Part shown: positions 28,710 to 36,590 of the stretch, one piece after another
How the letters are laid out: the number at the start of each line of letters is the position of its first letter
How positions within the stretch are numbered: the stretch's first letter is position 1
Origin: Alloyangia pacifica
Lineage (GTDB): Bacteria; Pseudomonadota; Alphaproteobacteria; Rhodobacterales; Rhodobacteraceae
Direction: 5' to 3'
DNA: 64,000 nucleotides
Assembly: GCF_020524285.1 (NCBI RefSeq)
Contig: NZ_JAIVKX010000002.1
Coordinates: forward strand, 310,001 to 374,000
Notes under the pieces: model-generated
The model's input: the letters and a program-made list of their open reading frames with translations, nothing else
Told to the model about the DNA's origin: nothing
Database searches by the model: none
Made by a program: the position numbers and the translations under genes

Positions 28710-28734
28710 AACGCTGACAATAGGGGATTGTTCC
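28710..28734 (-). promoter_or_regulatory. EcfG-type promoter (GGAAC-N16-CGTT) for the gpsA-HAD-ggpS operon
   Basis: On the minus strand GGAAC (28734-28730) and CGTT (28713-28710) are exactly 16 nt apart, the general-stress sigma consensus, giving a leader of about 85 nt. Stress control fits osmolyte synthesis. A 6-bp dyad TCCCTG/CAGGGA (28794-28811) lies further upstream in this 454-bp divergent region. Confidence 0.55.
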
Positions 28735-28937
28735 CCGAAGGCCACCGCTGCTCGCGAAATTTTTCTGCAGTTGCGAGGTTGATTTCCTTCAAGTCCCTGA
28801 CAGAACAGGGATGTTTTCCCCTTCAGGTTGTGCCTAAATTTTAAGCATGGAACCCTTGTGCCGGGTTAGACGTTCCCATGAGGTACGTAAAAACAAAGCC
28901 TTGGGCGGTCCGCCGCTCACGGCCGACTGCCCCGGAT

Positions 28938-28965
28938 TTGACCTGCGCCAAAATGGCCATAGGCT
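28938..28965 (+). promoter_or_regulatory. Possible sigma-70-type promoter of galU
   Basis: TTGACC (28938-28943) and TAGGCT (28960-28965) are 16 nt apart, about 110 nt before the galU start. Similarity is moderate. Confidence 0.35.
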
Positions 28966-29073
28966 TTTACCTATTCGCCGCACCGCAGCGGATGCGCCCA
29001 GCAGACCGCGCCAGGCGACAGGGTTCAATTTACACTTCGGCCTTTTAACAGGCCGCCGAAAGGAGACCACGAC

Positions 29074-29988
29074 GTGAGCACGCCCGACAAGAAGACCAGC
29101 AAGACCAAAGTCCGTACTGCGATCTTCCCCGTTGCCGGCCTCGGCACGCGTTTCCTGCCCGCCACCAAGGCGACGCCGAAAGAGCTTCTGCCGGTGCTCG
29201 ACAAGCCGCTGCTGCAGTTCGCCATCGACGAGGCGCGCGCCGCCGGGATCGAGCGGATGATCTTCGTATCGCACCCCAGCAAGAGCGCCATCGAGCGCTA
29301 CGTCCACCAGGACCACGATCTCTGCGCGACCCTGCGCGAGCGCGGCAAGCACAAGATCGCCGACACGCTCGACGAGGCGGCGATCAACCCCGAAGAGGAA
29401 CAGGTGTTCTTCGTCATGCAGCCCGAGCCTCTGGGCCTTGGCCACGCGGTGCTCTGCGCCGCCGAGCACGCGCTGCCCGGACCGGTGGCGGTGATCCTGC
29501 CCGATGATCTCATCGTCAGCGAAGAGGGCTGCCTGTCGGAGATGATCGCGGCCTATGAGACCAGCGAGCCGGGCCACATGGTCGCCACGATGGAAGTGAA
29601 GCGCGACGAGGTGTCGGCCTACGGCGTGCTCGTCCCCGAGGGCGAGGCCGAGGGCCAGATGCTGCGCGCGTCGGGCATGGTCGAGAAGCCCGAGGCCGAG
29701 AAGGCCCCCTCGCTTCAGGCCGTCGTCGGCCGCTACGTACTCGACGAGTCGATCTTTGCCGAACTCGACGGGCTTCCGGCGGGCCTCGGCGGCGAGATCC
29801 AGCTCACCGACGCCATCGCGCTCGGCGCCGACAAGGTCGGCCTCTGCGGCTTCCGCTTCTCCGGTGACCGGTTCGACTGCGGCTCCAAGGCCGGCATGCT
29901 GCGCGCGACGCTGGCCTATGCCGGAACCCAGAAGGAATACCACCCGGTGCTGCAGGAGCTTCAGCCGCTGCCGATCGCGGCGGAATGA
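29074..29988 (+). CDS. galU: UTP-glucose-1-phosphate uridylyltransferase
   Basis: A 304-residue nucleotidyltransferase making UDP-glucose. The signature AIFPVAGLGTRFLPATKATPK is near the N-terminus, and EPLGLGHAVLCA, VILPDDLI, MVEKPEAEKAPS and GGEIQLTDAI follow. The start is GTG at 29074, with AAAGGAG upstream. UDP-glucose feeds surface polysaccharides. It is divergent from the glucosylglycerol operon, which probably uses ADP-glucose, so a direct link is not required. Confidence 0.93.
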   Translation: MSTPDKKTSKTKVRTAIFPVAGLGTRFLPATKATPKELLPVLDKPLLQFAIDEARAAGIERMIFVSHPSKSAIERYVHQDHDLCATLRERGKHKIADTLDEAAINPEEEQVFFVMQPEPLGLGHAVLCAAEHALPGPVAVILPDDLIVSEEGCLSEMIAAYETSEPGHMVATMEVKRDEVSAYGVLVPEGEAEGQMLRASGMVEKPEAEKAPSLQAVVGRYVLDESIFAELDGLPAGLGGEIQLTDAIALGADKVGLCGFRFSGDRFDCGSKAGMLRATLAYAGTQKEYHPVLQELQPLPIAAE

Positions 29989-30022
29989 TCGCGCCCGGTA
30001 CTGGCTTTCAAGGCGCATGAAG

Positions 30023-30054
30023 AAAGGCGCGGCCTCGCAGGAGGCCGCGCCTTT
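30023..30054. terminator. Bidirectional terminator between galU and the PAS gene
   Basis: A perfect 14-bp stem (30023-30036 with 30041-30054) with a GCAG loop and A/T ends. Confidence 0.9.
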
Positions 30055-30068
30055 TCCGTATTTGGTCC

Positions 30069-30109
30069 GCGTGTCAATCGTCTGCGCCAGCGTGTCAATC
30101 GCCTGCGCC
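30069..30109. repeat. Two tandem copies of a 20-21-bp unit
   Basis: GCGTGTCAATCG.CTGCGCC occurs twice head to tail (30069-30089 and 30090-30109) with one mismatch, just past the galU terminator and before the PAS gene stop. No function is evident. Confidence 0.6.
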
Positions 30110-30120
30110 GCGGTGGGCCC

Positions 30121-30837
30121 TCAGTCGTCGTTCGAGATGACCAGCCGGAGGTAGGGCGGCCGCTTGCCGTCGCGCGACTGTGCTGGAGCGGGGCGGTAGA
30201 CGGCGGCGTCTTCCGACAAGCCCTGCAGCGGTGGCTTCAGGGTGGCCTTGGGGGCGTCCGATGGGTCCGTGAACTGGGGGTGTTCACCGGCAACCGGCGG
30301 GCGCATGGAGATGCTCTCGATGCGGAATCGGCGCGGCGTGCGACCAAGCCGGCCGTGGGTCACCAGCGCGCCGATCATCCGGCTCATGTCGCCGAGATCG
30401 GAGCGCAGCGGCAGCAGCAGCATGTCGCCGGTCAGCCGGCCCTTGCCGAAGCCCTCTTCGGCGACCAGATGCAGGCGGATGACCAGCCCGTCGGAGAACA
30501 GTTTGCTGACCGCGGCGCCCAGTTGCTCGCGGTCCTCGGGGGCGATCAGCGTCGAGAGCGGCATCCCGGCCATGTCGAGCCCCATGATGTCGTTGAGATG
30601 CGTGCCCGCGACCCGCAGCTTGGCCAGCATCGGCGCGATGCGCTCGCCGAGGAAGGCGTATTCCAGGGCGCTCTCGATGCCGCGGGGGTCGATCTGGCTG
30701 CGCAGCGGCACCTGGCCGTCTTCGCCCAGAAGCTCGCGCCAATAGCTCTCGATCTGTTTCAGAGCCGCGAGGCGCTGCTCCTTCTCACGCTCGGTCATCG
30801 ATACCACACCCTTGCCGTCGCCACCCAATTCAAACAT
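30121..30837 (-). CDS. PAS-domain protein (PAS_5 type)
   Basis: A 238-residue soluble protein. A PAS-like region spans about 25-175 (AYFLGERIAPMLAKLRVAGTHLNDI-like core, then GMPLSTLIAPEDR), followed by a polar C-terminal tail of about 60 residues. It matches the PF07310-type PAS proteins of alphaproteobacteria, which lack an output domain. No catalytic or DNA-binding domain is present, so it may act through partners. It is convergent with galU and divergent from yicC. Confidence 0.75.
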   Translation of the reverse strand: MFELGGDGKGVVSMTEREKEQRLAALKQIESYWRELLGEDGQVPLRSQIDPRGIESALEYAFLGERIAPMLAKLRVAGTHLNDIMGLDMAGMPLSTLIAPEDREQLGAAVSKLFSDGLVIRLHLVAEEGFGKGRLTGDMLLLPLRSDLGDMSRMIGALVTHGRLGRTPRRFRIESISMRPPVAGEHPQFTDPSDAPKATLKPPLQGLSEDAAVYRPAPAQSRDGKRPPYLRLVISNDD

Positions 30838-31066
30838 TCGCGTTCTCCGATCTTAACATCTGCGCGGCACGTCTGAAGCCCCGAGACAGTCTTCCACGCA
30901 TTGAATGTGAAGTTACCTCAAATGCGACCGGATTTCGCCATAATTGTGTCTGAAAGGTTAACGCTGGCTTTATCCCGCCGGGTGGACAGCCGCGTGACGG
31001 AAGGTTAGGCCGAAGGGCAGGGCGCGCGGGTGCGGGGCCCGGAGAGAACTTCGAGAGGGGGCAGAC

Positions 31067-31957
31067 ATGCGGCAATCAATGACCGGCTTCGCCTCGCGCA
31101 GCGGCGAGACGGCGGGTCTCCGCTGGGGCTGGGAGCTGCGCGGTGTCAATGGCAAGGGGCTGGAACTGCGGCTGCGCCTGCCGGACTGGATCGAGGGGCT
31201 GGAGCCGCAGGTCCGCAGCGCCGTGCAGAAGGCGCTGACACGAGGCAACGTGCAGATTTCCCTGCGCTTGCAGGGCGCCGGAGAAGACAGCGCCGCCGAG
31301 CTCGACGAGGCCGCGCTGACCCGCATCCTGTCGGCCATGGCGCGGATCGAGGGCGCTGCGGCGGGGCAGGGCCTGGTGCTGTCGCCCTCGAGCGCGGCGC
31401 AGATCGTCGCGCTGCGCGGCGTGCTGAGCAGCAATGCCACGCCCAAGGACATTGCGCCGCTGCGCGCCGAGCTGATGGCGGCCTTCGGCGAGGCGCTGGC
31501 CGAATTCGGCGAGATGCGCCGCCATGAGGGCGCGGCCCTCGCCGAGATCCTGTCCGCGCAGTTGGCCGAGATCGAGACGCTGGTGGCGCAGGCCGCCGAG
31601 GCGGTCGAGGCCCGGCGTGACGAGCAGGCCGAGAAACTGCGCACCCAGGTCGCGCGGGTTCTGGACCCGGCCCATGGCCTCGACGAGGCCAGGCTCACGC
31701 AGGAGCTGGCGCTTATCGCGGTGAAGTCCGATGTCACTGAGGAACTGGACCGGCTGACCGCCCACATCGGGGCCGCGCGCGAGCTGCTGGCGTCCGAGGG
31801 GGCGGTGGGCCGCCGGCTGGACTTTCTGATGCAGGAATTCAACCGCGAGGCGAACACGCTGTGTTCGAAATCCGGCTCCGCCGCCTTGACGCAGATCGGC
31901 CTGACCCTCAAGACGGTCATCGACCAGATGCGCGAGCAAGTGCAGAACGTGGAGTAA
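31067..31957 (+). CDS. YicC-family endoribonuclease
   Basis: A 296-residue YicC protein. The N-terminal [11 protein letters not shown] and [17 protein letters not shown] motifs and the C-terminal [22 protein letters not shown] block are diagnostic. E. coli YicC is reported as an RNase involved in small-RNA turnover. It is followed 7 nt later by gmk, a common pairing in proteobacteria. Confidence 0.9.
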   Translation: MRQSMTGFASRSGETAGLRWGWELRGVNGKGLELRLRLPDWIEGLEPQVRSAVQKALTRGNVQISLRLQGAGEDSAAELDEAALTRILSAMARIEGAAAGQGLVLSPSSAAQIVALRGVLSSNATPKDIAPLRAELMAAFGEALAEFGEMRRHEGAALAEILSAQLAEIETLVAQAAEAVEARRDEQAEKLRTQVARVLDPAHGLDEARLTQELALIAVKSDVTEELDRLTAHIGAARELLASEGAVGRRLDFLMQEFNREANTLCSKSGSAALTQIGLTLKTVIDQMREQVQNVE

Positions 31958-31964
31958 GACCAAC

Positions 31965-32609
31965 ATGAACGGACGGCGCGGCCTCCTGATCATCCTATCC
32001 TCGCCCTCGGGCGCGGGCAAATCGACCCTGGCAAAGCGGCTGCGCGCCTGGGATCCGTCGATCATCTTCTCGGTTTCGGCGACCACCCGCGGCGCGCGCC
32101 CCGGGGAGGTGGACGGCGAGGACTATCATTTCATGGCCGAAAGCGAGTTCAAGAAGGCGGTGTCGAGCGGCGACATGCTCGAGCACGCGCATGTCTTCGG
32201 CAACTTCTACGGCTCCCCCAAGGGTCCGGTGCGCGATGCGATCATCGACGGGCAGGACGTGCTCTTCGACATCGACTGGCAGGGCGCGCAGCAGATCACC
32301 AACTCAGAGCTGGGGCTGCACACGCTGTCGATCTTCCTGCTGCCGCCCTCGATCGCCGAGCTGAAGCGCCGGCTCGAGGCGCGCGGCCAGGACGGCGCCG
32401 ATGTCATCGACCGCCGCATGCAGAAGAGCTGGGACGAGATCTCGCACTGGGGCTCCTACGACTTCGTGCTGGTGAACGAGGACCTCGACCAGACCGAAGC
32501 GCAGCTCAAGAGCATCATCACCGCCACCCGCCTGCGCCGCACCCAGCAGCCCGGGCTGCTGAACCACGTGCGGGCATTGCAGGCGGAATTCGAGGAGGGC
32601 GACGCATGA
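31965..32609 (+). CDS. gmk: Guanylate kinase
   Basis: A 214-residue kinase converting GMP to GDP. Walker [11 protein letters not shown] (12-21), [16 protein letters not shown] and DYHFM substrate motifs and [10 protein letters not shown] are intact. The gene lies between yicC (7-nt gap) and the gamma carbonic anhydrase gene, whose ATG overlaps its stop by 4 nt, so all three are probably co-transcribed. Confidence 0.94.
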   Translation: MNGRRGLLIILSSPSGAGKSTLAKRLRAWDPSIIFSVSATTRGARPGEVDGEDYHFMAESEFKKAVSSGDMLEHAHVFGNFYGSPKGPVRDAIIDGQDVLFDIDWQGAQQITNSELGLHTLSIFLLPPSIAELKRRLEARGQDGADVIDRRMQKSWDEISHWGSYDFVLVNEDLDQTEAQLKSIITATRLRRTQQPGLLNHVRALQAEFEEGDA

Positions 32610-33127
32610 CGATCTACGCACTGGACGGCATCGCGCCCGAACTGCACCAGAGCGCGTGGGTCGCGCCCGACGCCAACCTGATCGGCAAGATCGTCATGGA
32701 GGAGGGCAGCTCGGTCTGGTTCGGCTGCACCCTGCGCGGCGACAACGAGGAAATCCGCGTCGGCGCGGGGTCCAACGTGCAGGAAAACGTCGTGTGCCAC
32801 ACCGACATGGGCTACCCGCTGACCATCGGCGCGGGCTGCACCATCGGCCACAAGGCGATGCTGCACGGCTGCACCATCGGCGAGAACTCCCTGATCGGCA
32901 TGGGGGCGACGATCCTCAACGGCGCCAAGATCGGCCGCAACTGCCTGATCGGCGCGGGCGCGCTGATCCCCGAGGGCAAGGAAATCCCCGATGGCTCGCT
33001 GGTGATGGGCATGCCCGGCAAGGTGGTGCGCCAGCTCGACGAGGCCGCCATTGAGGGGCTGCGCAAATCGGCGCTGAACTACCAGCAAAACGCCCGACGC
33101 TTTCGCGCCGGGCTTGCCGTGGTCTGA
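32606..33127 (+). CDS. Gamma-class carbonic anhydrase family protein
   Basis: A 173-residue left-handed beta-helix protein with hexapeptide repeats throughout. The zinc-binding histidines of gamma carbonic anhydrases are visible in [16 protein letters not shown] (three His). Related proteins (YrdA, PaaY, CaiE) vary in activity, so carbonic anhydrase function is likely but not certain. It starts on an ATGA overlap with gmk. It is convergent with the next gene, with 18 nt between stops. Confidence 0.85.
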   Translation: MTIYALDGIAPELHQSAWVAPDANLIGKIVMEEGSSVWFGCTLRGDNEEIRVGAGSNVQENVVCHTDMGYPLTIGAGCTIGHKAMLHGCTIGENSLIGMGATILNGAKIGRNCLIGAGALIPEGKEIPDGSLVMGMPGKVVRQLDEAAIEGLRKSALNYQQNARRFRAGLAVV

Positions 33128-33145
33128 GACCGGGAGCGCTGGCCC

Positions 33146-33655
33146 TCAGGCGGTGGCCAGCGCGTGTTCCAGCTTGCTGCTGACTTCCTGCTGAAGCCGC
33201 CGCGTGAGCAGCGCCGTCGGAATGCCGCGCAGGGCGGGTTTCCGGTTCGGCGCGCGCTGCGTTTCCTGCAGGAACCCGAGGATCTGCTCGGCGTGATCGC
33301 GATTGCGCGCGACCAGTTCGTGACCCTTCACGTTCAGCTTCCAGAAGGCATCTTCCGGCCAGGAAATTGTGGCGGCCTCGAAGGTCTTGCAGGCCTTGCA
33401 CCAGACCATCCCGCGCGTGTTCAGCCGGTAGCCCTCGCCGGTTTCACCGGGCTGCAGGAACTTCGGCTTGTCACAGGCGGGCTGTTCCCAGCTGAACTGC
33501 TCGGGAAAGAGTTCTTCTACGACAACACGGCCCCAGACATGGGAATTCTCGGGCACTTCAGGCAGCCGTACGACACAGGTAAACCGGAAAGGCTCGAAGA
33601 ACTGAGCAGCCTTGCCGCACTCACTACAGCGTACATCGAGAGGATCATTCTGCAT
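33146..33655 (-). CDS. Uncharacterised protein with paired CxxC motifs
   Basis: A 169-residue soluble protein I do not recognise. It has two CxxC pairs, Cys10/Cys13 (CSEC) and Cys86/Cys89 (CKAC), and single cysteines at 27 and 61, suggesting a zinc ribbon. The C-terminal 50 residues are basic and helical (RNRDHAEQILGFLQETQR, LTRRLQQEVSS). It could bind nucleic acid. Coding character is supported by normal GC and codon use. Confidence 0.65.
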   Translation of the reverse strand: MQNDPLDVRCSECGKAAQFFEPFRFTCVVRLPEVPENSHVWGRVVVEELFPEQFSWEQPACDKPKFLQPGETGEGYRLNTRGMVWCKACKTFEAATISWPEDAFWKLNVKGHELVARNRDHAEQILGFLQETQRAPNRKPALRGIPTALLTRRLQQEVSSKLEHALATA

Positions 33656-33968
33656 CTCTATCGACGCTCCTGTGGGTTGTAGGTGCCCCCACCTACACTC
33701 TCAGGATGTGTTAAGATTTGGGCCAAAGGCAACCCAAATTTTTGCAAACTTCTCCTTACACGAGTGTAAAACATGCGACAGTAAACAGTCGCGTGCGAAT
33801 GACCGGATTGTGCATGTTTTACTGAGGTTGCTCGCTGAATTGTCATCAAAAATCGCGAGTTTTCGACAATTTGTTTACAGCTGGATGTGGGCGGAAATTC
33901 GCCGATATTCTCGCTCTTGTCCTGACCGGGGCGCTGTGCAAAGCCTGTGGCCGAAATATGGAGGCCAC
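33656..33968. other. Gene-free AT-richer region upstream of the trans-sulfuration gene
   Basis: Clearly lower GC than its neighbours. It holds an 8-bp inverted repeat TGTAGGTG/CACCTACA (33678-33697), a 6-bp dyad TTACAC-GA-GTGTAA (33756-33769) and GCGAC/GTCGC (33775-33792). No gene is seen. Confidence 0.5.
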
Positions 33969-35150
33969 ATGGACACCCGCAAGACGCTCATCCGCCCAAT
34001 CCCCGTTCCCGGCTCGGTCTCTTCGGCGGTTGTCACGCCGATCATGCCCGCGGTGGTCTACGCCTCCGACAGCCCGGACTCGCTCGACGACCAGTACAAC
34101 GGCGTCACCTCCGGCTATACCTATGCGCGAGAGGGGCACCCCAACGCCGACATGCTGGCGCAGCGCATCGATGCGCTCGAGGGGATGACCGGCGGTATCG
34201 TCATGGGCTCGGGCATGGCCGCCGTCTCGGCGGTGCTGCTGGGGCTGCTCAGCGCTGGCGATCACGTGCTGGGGGCGGATCAGCTCTATGGCCGCTCGCT
34301 GCGGATGATGGCCGAGGACCTGCCGCGCATGGGTATTCAGACCTCGCTGGCCGATCCGACCGACATCGACGCCTTTGCCGCTGCGCTCCGCCCCGAGACC
34401 AAGCTGGTGCTGATCGAGCTTGTGTCGAACCCGACGCTGCGCATCGCCGATCTCGACGGCATCGCCGCGCTCTGCAAGGAGAAGGGCGTGCTGCTGGCGG
34501 TGGACAACACCTTCACCACGCCCGCAGCGATCAAGCCGGTCGAGCGCGGCGCGGACATCGTGATCCACTCGGTGACCAAGCTGCTTGCCGGTCATGCCGA
34601 CGTGACGCTGGGCTGGGTCGCCGCCAAGGATCCCGAGGTGAACCAGCGCATCCGCGTCTTCGCGGTGACCGCGGGGCTGACCGCCAGCCCCTTCGATTGC
34701 TGGCTGGCCGAGCGTGGGTTGATGACCTTCCCGCTGCGCTTCCGGCAGAGCCAGGAGACGGCGCAGCGCCTGTCGGACTTCCTCACCGGCAAGCCCGGCG
34801 TGAAGCGCGTGCTCTATCCGAGCCGCGCCGATCATCCCGATGCCGCCCGCGCGCAATCGGTGCTGCGCGGCAACCCCGGCAACATGCTGAGCTTCGAGCT
34901 GGAGGGCGGGCGCGCGGCGGCCAATGCCTTCACCGAAGCGGCGCAGGGCATCGCCTTTGCCCCGACGCTCGGCGACGTGGGCACCACGCTCTCGCACCCG
35001 GCCTCGTCCTCGCACCGCGCGCTGACGCCCGAGGGCCGGGCGGCGCTCGGCATCTCCGAGGGCTTCTTCCGCGTCTCGGTCGGCCTTGAAGAGCCGGAGG
35101 CGCTGCTCGAGGTCTTCGAGAGCGGCCTCAAGGCCGCGAGCGCGCTCTGA
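33969..35150 (+). CDS. Trans-sulfuration (Cys/Met metabolism) PLP enzyme
   Basis: A 393-residue enzyme of the cystathionine gamma-synthase/beta-lyase/methionine gamma-lyase family. The PLP lysine is Lys204 in HSVTKLLAGHADVTLG; YTYAREGHPNADMLAQRI and VDNTFTTPA are conserved. The exact reaction cannot be assigned. The start at 33969 (MDTRKTLIRP) is used although the frame is open further upstream, where residues look non-coding. Its stop shares a base with the phoR start, so the kinase is translationally coupled to it. Confidence 0.87.
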   Translation: MDTRKTLIRPIPVPGSVSSAVVTPIMPAVVYASDSPDSLDDQYNGVTSGYTYAREGHPNADMLAQRIDALEGMTGGIVMGSGMAAVSAVLLGLLSAGDHVLGADQLYGRSLRMMAEDLPRMGIQTSLADPTDIDAFAAALRPETKLVLIELVSNPTLRIADLDGIAALCKEKGVLLAVDNTFTTPAAIKPVERGADIVIHSVTKLLAGHADVTLGWVAAKDPEVNQRIRVFAVTAGLTASPFDCWLAERGLMTFPLRFRQSQETAQRLSDFLTGKPGVKRVLYPSRADHPDAARAQSVLRGNPGNMLSFELEGGRAAANAFTEAAQGIAFAPTLGDVGTTLSHPASSSHRALTPEGRAALGISEGFFRVSVGLEEPEALLEVFESGLKAASAL

Positions 35151-36214
35151 TGAAGGCCGAGGCGCGCGATCTGATCGCTGCCATGCCTCTCCCGGCGGTG
35201 CTGATCCGCCGGGACGAGCGGATCGACGCCGCCAATGCCGAGGCCGTGGCCCTCTTGGGCGAAGGCCTCGAGGAGCGCCACTTCATCACTGTTCTGCGCC
35301 AGCCGGTGCTGCTCGACGCGATCGAGGGCACGCTGCGCGACGGCGCCGCGCGCCGGACCCGCTACCTGACCAGCGACGGACGGCAGGACGCGGCCTATGA
35401 CGTCACCTGCCGCGCCGTGCCGCTGTCCAAGGGGCAGGGCGTGCTGCTGACCTTTGCCGACGTCACGCAGATGGAACAGGCGGGGCAGATGCGCCGCGAC
35501 TTCGTGGCCAACGTCAGCCACGAGCTGCGCACGCCGCTGACCGCGCTGCTCGGTTTCATCGAGACCCTGCGCGGCCCCGCCCGCGAGGATGCCGCCGCCC
35601 GCGACCGCTTCCTCGAGATCATGGGCAACGAGGCCGGCCGCATGGAACGTCTGGTGGGCGATCTGCTGTCGCTCAGCCGGCTCGAGGCCGAGGAACGGGT
35701 GCGCCCGACCGAGCCCGTCGATCTGCCGGACCTTCTGACCTCGGTCATGAGCGGCCTCGCGCCTGTGGCCGAGGAGACCGGGGTGACGCTGGTCCCCGAG
35801 CTGCCCGACACTCCGCTGGAGATCGCGGGCGATCCGGACCAGCTCCGGCAGGTCATGGTGAATCTTATCGAAAACGCGATCAAATACTCGGGCAAGGGCG
35901 CGCAGGTCACGCTGCGCCTGTCGGAGCCCGCCTATCATCCCCGGCTGCGCGCCGAGGGCGTGGAGATCGAGGTGATCGATACCGGCCCGGGCTTCGATCC
36001 GCTGCACATCCCGCGGCTGACCGAGCGCTTCTACCGGGTCGACAGCCATCGGTCGCGCGAGATGGGCGGCACGGGTCTCGGGCTGGCGATCGTCAAGCAC
36101 ATCGTCAACCGCCACCGCGGGCGGCTGAGGATCGAAAGCACCCCCGGTAAGGGCAGCACCTTCCGGGTGATCCTGCCGCTGCGGGCCGCGCCGCCGCGCG
36201 GCGAGGACGCCTGA
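35150..36214 (+). CDS. phoR: Phosphate regulon histidine kinase PhoR, soluble form
   Basis: A 354-residue kinase: PAS-like region (about 5-105), HisKA with His124 in NVSHELRTPL, then HATPase with N box NLIENAIKY, G1 DTGPGFDP and G2 GGTGLGLAIVK. No transmembrane helix is visible, unlike E. coli PhoR, so it should be cytoplasmic or recruited by PstSCAB/PhoU. Assignment to PhoR rests on position directly before pstSCAB-phoU-phoB. It overlaps the trans-sulfuration gene by 1 nt. Confidence 0.85.
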   Translation: MKAEARDLIAAMPLPAVLIRRDERIDAANAEAVALLGEGLEERHFITVLRQPVLLDAIEGTLRDGAARRTRYLTSDGRQDAAYDVTCRAVPLSKGQGVLLTFADVTQMEQAGQMRRDFVANVSHELRTPLTALLGFIETLRGPAREDAAARDRFLEIMGNEAGRMERLVGDLLSLSRLEAEERVRPTEPVDLPDLLTSVMSGLAPVAEETGVTLVPELPDTPLEIAGDPDQLRQVMVNLIENAIKYSGKGAQVTLRLSEPAYHPRLRAEGVEIEVIDTGPGFDPLHIPRLTERFYRVDSHRSREMGGTGLGLAIVKHIVNRHRGRLRIESTPGKGSTFRVILPLRAAPPRGEDA

Positions 36215-36299
36215 CGGCATTCCAGGCGATTCTGCAGTTTCGCTTGAATCCGCGCCCTGGCCACGATGCCAGCGGCAGGGCGGCAGGTTTCCGGACGGG

Positions 36300-36317
36300 C
36301 TGTCATAAATCCTCATC
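36300..36317 (+). promoter_or_regulatory. Weak upstream Pho-box-like site
   Basis: CTGTCATAAATCCTCATC starts with a perfect CTGTCAT half-site; the second half is degenerate. It is 181 bp upstream of the strong tandem Pho boxes. Confidence 0.35.
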
Positions 36318-36480
36318 TTTTACGTGTATGCGTAGCTCTGGCGACCGCCAAAGGATCGTTCTCTTGGTGTTCCGTGACGTAAATTTTTCGAAATCTCCGT
36401 GGGGAGTTACCTTTGTAAATCCCTTGGAAATAAGCATGAATTTGCTGCTTTTCCGGATCTTGATCCAGATGCTCCGACGG

Positions 36481-36520
36481 CTGTCATAAAAGCGTTACAC
36501 TAGTGTCACAAAAGCATTGC
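36481..36520 (+). promoter_or_regulatory. Tandem Pho boxes of the pst operon
   Basis: Four 7-bp half-sites repeat every 11 bp: CTGTCAT, GCGTTAC, GTGTCAC, GCATTGC, separated by AAAA, ACTA and AAAA. This is the classic PhoB-binding layout as two adjacent boxes. The pstS start is 71 nt downstream, so PhoB-P should activate transcription here. The rest of 36215-36590 has no gene. Confidence 0.85.
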
Positions 36521-36590
36521 GCACGACCCCTAGGCACCGCTTCGAGGTCCCCGACCGGGGGGCTGTATCTGACCCAACAGGAGCATTCCT

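Noticed and set aside
30069-30109. CRISPR-like or satellite repeat
   Set aside because: Only two adjacent copies without spacers; a minor tandem duplication.
36244-36489. An 81-codon open frame between phoR and pstS
   Set aside because: It overlaps the Pho boxes, has no ribosome site and resembles no protein.
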